From positions 3,917-20,874 of the forward strand of contig JADFAP010000039.1 of NCBI GenBank assembly GCA_015121965.1: 16,958 bases of DNA, in the 5' to 3' direction. This DNA is from Candidatus Acidifodinimicrobium mancum (GTDB lineage Archaea > Nanobdellota > Nanobdellia > Parvarchaeales > Parvarchaeaceae). The notes under the pieces were generated by a model, which saw only the letters and a list, made by a program, of their open reading frames with translations, did not search any database and was not told where the DNA came from. How positions within the stretch are numbered: the first letter of the stretch is position 1; each line of letters begins with the position of its first letter. The position numbers and the translations under genes were made by a program. Shown here one piece after another: positions 12,921-16,958 of the stretch.

Positions 12921-13169
12921 ATGTTAGGGGCTTTTGTTTACGTAAAGATAAGGGAGGATGTGCCTGTTTCAGTGCTGGAGATAGCGCAGAGCATAGCGAA
13001 GATAAAGGATGTAAGTGAAGTAATGCTTACAAGCGGCGAGTGGCCGATAATAGTTAAGATAAACTATGAAACAATGACAGATCTCTCTAATTTTGTTGTT
13101 TCAGAGTTAAGCAAGATAAGGGGTGTCGGGAAGACTGACACAGTAGTGATATTGGATCAGATAAAGTAG
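12921..13169 (+). CDS. Stand-alone AsnC/Lrp ligand-binding (RAM) domain protein
   Basis: An 82-residue protein equal to the effector-binding half of Lrp/AsnC regulators with no helix-turn-helix. The ACT-like alternation is visible: AFVYVKIRED, a helix through VLEIAQSIAKI, VSEVMLTSGEWPIIVKINY, a second helix TDLSNFVVSELSKI, and the family-typical end GVGKTDTVVIL. Such domains form dimers or octamers that bind amino acids. Without a DNA-binding part it may modulate a full Lrp partner or act as a small-molecule sensor. It lies first in a transcript with radA and an mrp gene, eleven bases ahead of radA. I considered EF-1 beta, which is similar in size, but the conserved GVxxTDTVV ending favours AsnC. 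Confidence 0.83.
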   Translation: MLGAFVYVKIREDVPVSVLEIAQSIAKIKDVSEVMLTSGEWPIIVKINYETMTDLSNFVVSELSKIRGVGKTDTVVILDQIK

Positions 13170-13180
13170 GGAGGAAAACT

Positions 13181-14185
13181 ATGGCAGAAAAGGAAACCAA
13201 GGTCAAAGCAGAGGACAACGGCGAGTTCGAGTACAAGGACATAAAGGACTTGGAAGGCGTGGGAAGCGCGATAGCCTCAAAGCTGAAAAACGCCGGCTAC
13301 GTTGACATAATCTCATTAGCTACTGCAAATCCACTGACCGTAGCCGAAGTGTGTGAAATTGGTGAAACAACCGCAAGGAAGATAATAGCGGAGGCGAGGG
13401 AAGAGGCAAAGATGAACTTCATGTCAGGATTGGAGTTCGAGGACAAGAGAAAGCAGGTGCAGAGGATAACAACAGGAAGCAAGGCTTTGGATATTCTATT
13501 GGGCGGAGGAGTGGAAACCCAGGCAATAACCGAGTTCTACGGAGAATACGGTTCAGGAAAAAGTCAGGTGGCGTTCCAGCTGTCTATAAACGCTCAGTTG
13601 CCGCCTGAAAAGGGCGGATTGGGTGGACATGTTATATGGATCGACACAGAAGGGACCTTCAGACCATCCAGGGTAGAACAGTTGGCAATAGCCCAGAATC
13701 TTGATCCAAAGACGGTATTAGAAAACATAAAGATAGGCAGGGCGTACTCATCGGACCACCAGATACTCTTAGTAGACAAGATACCAGACATAATAAACGC
13801 AGACCCGAAGGTAAAGTTGGTCATAGTTGACAGTATGATGGCGCTCTTCAGGGCTGAATATGTGGGCAGGGGAACCTTGGCAGACAGGCAGCAGAAAGTC
13901 AACGTAATAATGCATAACCTTCAGAGATTGGCAGACAGGTTCAATCTAGCCGTCTACGTCACAAACCAAGTAATGGCCAGACCAGATGTTCTTTTTGGAG
14001 ACCCTACGGTAGCCGTTGGAGGGCACATAATAGGACATGTTGCTACGTACAGAGTGTATCTAAGGAAGGGGAAGAAGGGCGTACGCGTGGCGAGGCTTGT
14101 TGACTCCCCTAATCTCCCAGAGGGTGAAGCGACATTTGAAGTCACATCCGAGGGGGTAAAGGACGCAGAGGAAAAAGAAAAATGA
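13181..14185 (+). CDS. radA: DNA repair and recombination protein RadA
   Basis: Archaeal RecA/Rad51 homologue; forms filaments on single-stranded DNA and drives homologous pairing with ATP. The 334-residue protein has an N-terminal helix-hairpin-helix domain at about 18-75 (DLEGVGSAIASKLKNAGY). The linker polymerization motif at 80-83 reads FMSG, close to the FxSG of Methanococcus RadA rather than the more usual FMRA. Walker A GEYGSGKS is at 121-128, Walker B LVIVD at 213-217, then FRAEYVGRGTLADRQQK and TNQVMARPDVLFGDP, the L1/L2 DNA-binding region. ARLVDSPNLPEGEA ends the core. Start supported by GGGAGGAAAACT upstream. Stop overlaps the mrp start as ATGA. Confidence 0.97.
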   Translation: MAEKETKVKAEDNGEFEYKDIKDLEGVGSAIASKLKNAGYVDIISLATANPLTVAEVCEIGETTARKIIAEAREEAKMNFMSGLEFEDKRKQVQRITTGSKALDILLGGGVETQAITEFYGEYGSGKSQVAFQLSINAQLPPEKGGLGGHVIWIDTEGTFRPSRVEQLAIAQNLDPKTVLENIKIGRAYSSDHQILLVDKIPDIINADPKVKLVIVDSMMALFRAEYVGRGTLADRQQKVNVIMHNLQRLADRFNLAVYVTNQVMARPDVLFGDPTVAVGGHIIGHVATYRVYLRKGKKGVRVARLVDSPNLPEGEATFEVTSEGVKDAEEKEK

Positions 14186-15219
14186 ACGTTTCTGAAGAAG
14201 AAAACAGGAAGATTCTCTCTCTTCTTGAAAGTGTGAATGACCCAGAGATAGGCTTGAGCATAGTCAAGCTTAGGATGGTAAAGTCAATAGAGAAAGAAGG
14301 AGACAGAATAACGGTAAACCTAAAGCTGACTGTTCCGGGTTGTCCTCTCTCAGGAACGCTTGAAAAGGACATAGAAAGTAAGCTAGAATCAGCAGGTTAC
14401 AAGGAAGTAGAAGTGAAATTCAGCTACATGACAAAAGAAGAGCTGGAAGAGGTAAAGCAGCAGCTTAAGAAGGAGAAGAAGATTACTCCCCCTCCGATAG
14501 AGAAATATGAAAAAAGAGGGATAAAGAGCGTAGTTGCGGTCTATTCTGCAAAGGGGGGCGTAGGAAAGAGCACTGTTGTTTCGATGCTAGCATTGACTGC
14601 GAAAAATAAGGGCTACAAGGTAGGCATACTCGACTGTGATATTTCCGGTCCTTCCATTAGGTCGATATTCAGGCTCAACGGCTTAGCTGAGGTTGGAGAG
14701 AACAAGAAATTTATTCCAATGGATTCTGGAGGGATAAAGATCATAGGGGCTGACATGCTTACAGATGCGCAGGTATTGATATGGCGCGGCCCTCTGGTTT
14801 CATCGGCAATAAAGCAGATGTACAGCGACACTGATTGGGGGGAGTTAGATATCTTATTCCTTGACCTCCCACCCGGCACAAGCGATGCACCTCTAACAGT
14901 CTTTCAGTCGCTTCCGGTCGACAAGATAATAATAGTCACAACTCCGAACAGCTTAGCACAGATAACAAGCAGAAAAACGGAGCTGATGGCTGATGCGCTG
15001 AAAGTCCCGGTGATAGGCATCATAGAGAACATGGACTACATAGAGCACGGCGGCGAGAGGATATCTCTAGAGAAGAGAAACAAGAATGTATCATTTAGCT
15101 CTGAGGTGTTATCAAAGTTACCCTACAATCTGGACATAGAAGATAAGATTGTGGAAAATAAGCTTGATGAGAACATTTTGAAGGGACTAGAAAGGGTAAT
15201 AGACGCGATCCTGCGGTGA
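14182..15219 (+). CDS. Mrp/NBP35-type P-loop ATPase with N-terminal DUF59 domain
   Basis: Family members carry and deliver iron-sulfur clusters to target proteins. Residues 1-83 are a DUF59/MIP18 domain (NDPEIGLSIVKLRMV; PGCPL with Cys54). A charged linker follows, then the ATPase: deviant Walker A KGGVGKST at 124-131, DCDISGPSI (Asp153), and LDLPPGTSDAPLT. The C-terminal part reads ENMDYIEHGGERI at 282-294, where the family normally has ENMSYF followed by CPHCG. The bridging CxxC that holds the 4Fe-4S cluster is therefore missing. No other C-terminal cysteine replaces it. The gene is translationally coupled to radA by ATGA. It may be an Mrp that works without its own cluster, or one with a changed role. 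Confidence 0.92.
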   Translation: MNVSEEENRKILSLLESVNDPEIGLSIVKLRMVKSIEKEGDRITVNLKLTVPGCPLSGTLEKDIESKLESAGYKEVEVKFSYMTKEELEEVKQQLKKEKKITPPPIEKYEKRGIKSVVAVYSAKGGVGKSTVVSMLALTAKNKGYKVGILDCDISGPSIRSIFRLNGLAEVGENKKFIPMDSGGIKIIGADMLTDAQVLIWRGPLVSSAIKQMYSDTDWGELDILFLDLPPGTSDAPLTVFQSLPVDKIIIVTTPNSLAQITSRKTELMADALKVPVIGIIENMDYIEHGGERISLEKRNKNVSFSSEVLSKLPYNLDIEDKIVENKLDENILKGLERVIDAILR

Positions 15220-15239
15220 TTCTAGCCCCTACAAAAGGC

Positions 15240-15247
15240 TTATAAAC
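15240..15247 (+). promoter_or_regulatory. Candidate box A for the yvcK-like gene
   Basis: TTATAAAC within GGCTTATAAAC, 33 bases before the ATG, predicting a leader of about 10-12 bases with no Shine-Dalgarno. It separates this gene from the AsnC-RadA-Mrp operon. Confidence 0.45.
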
Positions 15248-15280
15248 AAGCTCTCTTCATAGTAAGATTGTTAATCACTT

Positions 15281-16204
15281 ATGAAAACTGTCACAATACT
15301 CGGCGGAGCAGGCGCAAGGAATACTCTTTTAGCGTTGAAGAGTCTGAAAAACCTAAAAATATACAGTATCCCCTCAGTTTTCGATTCTGGCGGCTCATCA
15401 GGCGATATAAGACGAACTTTTAAAGTTTATGCCCTTGGAGATCTTAGGGAGCATCTATTGGCAGCCTCCGAGAACAGGAATATCGCCTCGGCTTTATCAA
15501 TCAGAATAAAAGCAGGAGATGAAAATCATAACCTAGGGAATATCTTCCTATTGAACATGATCAAGAAATACGGAAAAAATTACCTAGATGTTGTCCATAA
15601 ACTATTAGCAGTTCCAAGCCACATCAGAGTTATGCCGATAGTTTCGGATGTAAACTACAGCGGCAACCTTATTGTTTACTCTGACAGCGGAAAGCTGGTA
15701 GGTGAAGACAGCCTGGACATAAACAAGAAGCTGAAAGTTAACAATGTAAAGCTTGAAGATGATGTTCAAATAAGTGAGGAAGCGAAGAAGGCGATACTTT
15801 CCTCGGACTACGTAGTGTTTGGACCTGGCGACCTGTATTCGTCCCTGATCCCGAATCTGCTAGTCGGCGGTGCTAAGGAAGCACTGAATAAATCGAACGG
15901 CAAGAAGATCCTAATAACAAATATAATGAATAAGGTAAGCGAGACAAGCGGCTTCAAGACATCTGACTTTGTAAAAGCATTTGATAGGTTCGGATTGTCA
16001 TTCGACAAGGTGATTGCAAATAACCGGTATCCTAGTGAAGCTAAGAGGGTGAAAGCGAAGTACGGCTACCTCTACGGCTTTGTGAAGAACGATCTAGATG
16101 GAGAGAATGTAATCGAGAGGGACTTGCTCAATGAAAAGACACCCTATGAACATGATCCTGCAAAGCTTAGAGATACTTTAAGAGGAATAATAATGTCAAA
16201 ATAA
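15281..16204 (+). CDS. YvcK/CofD-like family protein, nucleotide-sugar binding
   Basis: A 307-residue Rossmann-like protein. Motifs fit the YvcK branch: GGAGARN near the N-terminus, DSGGSSGDIRR at 35-45, GDLR at 53-56, HNLGN at 83-87, and FGPGDLYSSLIPNLLV. In bacteria YvcK binds UDP-activated sugars and is required for gluconeogenic growth and cell-wall homeostasis. The related CofD, which makes coenzyme F420 from lactyl-phosphoguanosine, has a different DN/TGDD loop, so CofD activity is unlikely here. It stands on its own promoter after the RadA/Mrp genes and before GlpA. Start ATG is the first of the frame and matches MKxVxxLGG family starts. Substrate and role in archaea are unknown. Confidence 0.82.
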   Translation: MKTVTILGGAGARNTLLALKSLKNLKIYSIPSVFDSGGSSGDIRRTFKVYALGDLREHLLAASENRNIASALSIRIKAGDENHNLGNIFLLNMIKKYGKNYLDVVHKLLAVPSHIRVMPIVSDVNYSGNLIVYSDSGKLVGEDSLDINKKLKVNNVKLEDDVQISEEAKKAILSSDYVVFGPGDLYSSLIPNLLVGGAKEALNKSNGKKILITNIMNKVSETSGFKTSDFVKAFDRFGLSFDKVIANNRYPSEAKRVKAKYGYLYGFVKNDLDGENVIERDLLNEKTPYEHDPAKLRDTLRGIIMSK

Positions 16205-16227
16205 TTGAATATCAAACTAACACTAGA

Positions 16228-16233
16228 TTTTTT
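16228..16233 (+). terminator. Possible oligo-T terminator after the yvcK-like gene
   Basis: A run of six T, 23 bases after the stop codon and before the promoter of the next gene. A single short T-run is weak evidence. Confidence 0.3.
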
Positions 16234-16270
16234 CAGCTGTTGTTCTACCTCTAAATAAGAAGCTAAAGGA

Positions 16271-16278
16271 TTTATAGA
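16271..16278 (+). promoter_or_regulatory. Candidate box A for glpA
   Basis: TTTATAGA preceded by AAAGGA, ending 20 bases before the ATG at 16299. Predicted start is on the start codon, giving a leaderless transcript; no Shine-Dalgarno is visible. Confidence 0.5.
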
Positions 16279-16298
16279 ATTGCGCACTTGTAATACAG

Positions 16299-16958
16299 AT
16301 GGGCGATTTAAAGATAGCCGTAATAGGCGGCGGCTCGACTGGTTCTGCGATAGTTCATGATTTGGCAAGCAGAGGATTAGATGTTACCCTCATAGAAAAG
16401 AGCCCGATAGGTGGAGGTACAAGCGGCAGATTTCATGGTCTGCTTCATAGCGGAGCAAGATACGCTGTAAACGATCCAAAAGCTGCGGAGGAAAGCATTC
16501 TGGATAACCAAGTCATAAGCAATATAGCGTCGCATTGTGTTGAGGATACAGGCGGCGTCTTCTTAGCCCTGAAAGGAGATGATCAATCGTTCGCAGACAA
16601 GTTTGAATCTGCATGCAAGCGTGCCGGCATACCGATAGAGTCTATACCTACAGAGAAGCTTATACAAGAGGAGCCCTTCATAAACAAGGACGCATCGATC
16701 GCCTTTTCAGTTCCGGACAAGATAATAAATTCATTCAGATTCATAACTAGTCTTCTGCTGACAGCAAAGAGTGAAGGCGCGAAGATAAGGCTTGGAAACG
16801 AGGTTGTTGGATTTGATGTTGAGGATAAGACAGTCAAAGGCGTAAAAGTGAAGGACAGCATAAGCGGAGAAACAGAGACGTTGAAGTTTGATCTGGTTAT
16901 TAACGCCAGCGGTGCGTGGGCTGAAAAGATACTAAGTGATTACTTGAACATAAACAGC
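16299..16958 (+). CDS. glpA: Anaerobic-type glycerol-3-phosphate dehydrogenase subunit A (3' partial)
   Basis: FAD-dependent oxidation of sn-glycerol-3-phosphate to dihydroxyacetone phosphate, linked to the respiratory chain through partner subunits. Translated by hand; the frame stays open for 220 codons to the window end. The FAD-binding Rossmann motif GGGSTG is at residues 10-15, with Glu33 of LIEK as the expected ribose-binding acid. TSGRFHGLLHSGARYAVNDP at 41-60 is the hallmark of the GlpA/GlpD family. INASGAW near residue 205 is the second FAD contact. Archaeal GlpA usually has about 430-550 residues, so over half is missing. Whether GlpB and GlpC follow cannot be seen. Its product feeds TIM and aldolase at the other end of the window. 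Confidence 0.9.
   Translation, partial: MGDLKIAVIGGGSTGSAIVHDLASRGLDVTLIEKSPIGGGTSGRFHGLLHSGARYAVNDPKAAEESILDNQVISNIASHCVEDTGGVFLALKGDDQSFADKFESACKRAGIPIESIPTEKLIQEEPFINKDASIAFSVPDKIINSFRFITSLLLTAKSEGAKIRLGNEVVGFDVEDKTVKGVKVKDSISGETETLKFDLVINASGAWAEKILSDYLNINS

Noticed and set aside
12921..13169. Elongation factor 1-beta as identity of the 82-residue protein
   Set aside because: Size and alternating strands are similar, but the GVGKTDTVVIL end and overall pattern fit the AsnC/Lrp ligand-binding domain.
1..16958. CRISPR array, insertion sequence, or prophage
   Set aside because: No spaced repeats, transposase motifs, terminal inverted repeats or phage genes were seen; the window looks like ordinary chromosomal backbone.

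Overview
The window is a gene-dense stretch of an archaeal chromosome. It carries archaeal information-processing genes (ribosomal proteins L1, L10, L12 and L37Ae, RNA polymerase subunit P, prefoldin beta, KEOPS subunit Pcc1, RadA), an archaeal-type class I FBP aldolase and triosephosphate isomerase, and TATA-type (box A) promoters. Coding is tight: about 22 genes in 17 kb, many stop/start overlaps, no tRNA or rRNA, no insertion sequence, no CRISPR, and no gene-free stretch over 140 bases. The exact lineage cannot be fixed from the sequence alone. Small proteins, a short histone-fold protein instead of a full histone, and a DUF929-like exported protein would fit a small-genome, possibly acidophilic lineage such as Micrarchaeota/ARMAN, but this is an inference.

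Layout. (1) 1-2062, plus strand: a sugar-metabolism operon with FBP aldolase (5' end cut by the window), ROK sugar kinase and triosephosphate isomerase. (2) 2059-3968, minus: SurE nucleotidase, then a DUF929-like exported glycoprotein candidate, coupled by an ATGA overlap. (3) 4018-5814, minus: L1-L10-L12 ribosomal operon, without the L11 gene that often precedes it in archaea. (4) 5920-10244, plus: a large type II/IV secretion ATPase and its two-module membrane platform protein. (5) 10297-11043, minus: sugar-1-phosphate nucleotidyltransferase. (6) 11181-11884, plus: a 59-residue histone-fold protein and a small membrane protein. (7) 11922-12797, minus: the L37Ae-RpoP-Pcc1-prefoldin beta cluster. 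(8) 12921-15219, plus: a stand-alone AsnC/Lrp ligand-binding domain, RadA recombinase and an Mrp-type P-loop ATPase. (9) 15281-16204: a YvcK-like protein. (10) 16299-end: GlpA-type glycerol-3-phosphate dehydrogenase, running off the window.

How the genes relate. Aldolase, TIM, sugar kinase, YvcK-like protein and GlpA all meet at triose phosphates, so the two ends of the window share a central-carbon theme. The middle is translation, transcription and protein folding plus a surface-appendage or secretion motor. Gene starts fall into two classes. Several first genes have a box A only 18-24 bases before the ATG and no Shine-Dalgarno, predicting leaderless mRNAs. Some later genes in operons, and the short histone gene, have a GGAGG-type site.

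Points that most deserve a second look: the short histone-fold gene with a hairpin able to mask its Shine-Dalgarno; L10 without its acidic factor-recruiting tail; Mrp without its CxxC; a ROK kinase without its zinc cysteines; and the densely sequon-rich DUF929-like protein.
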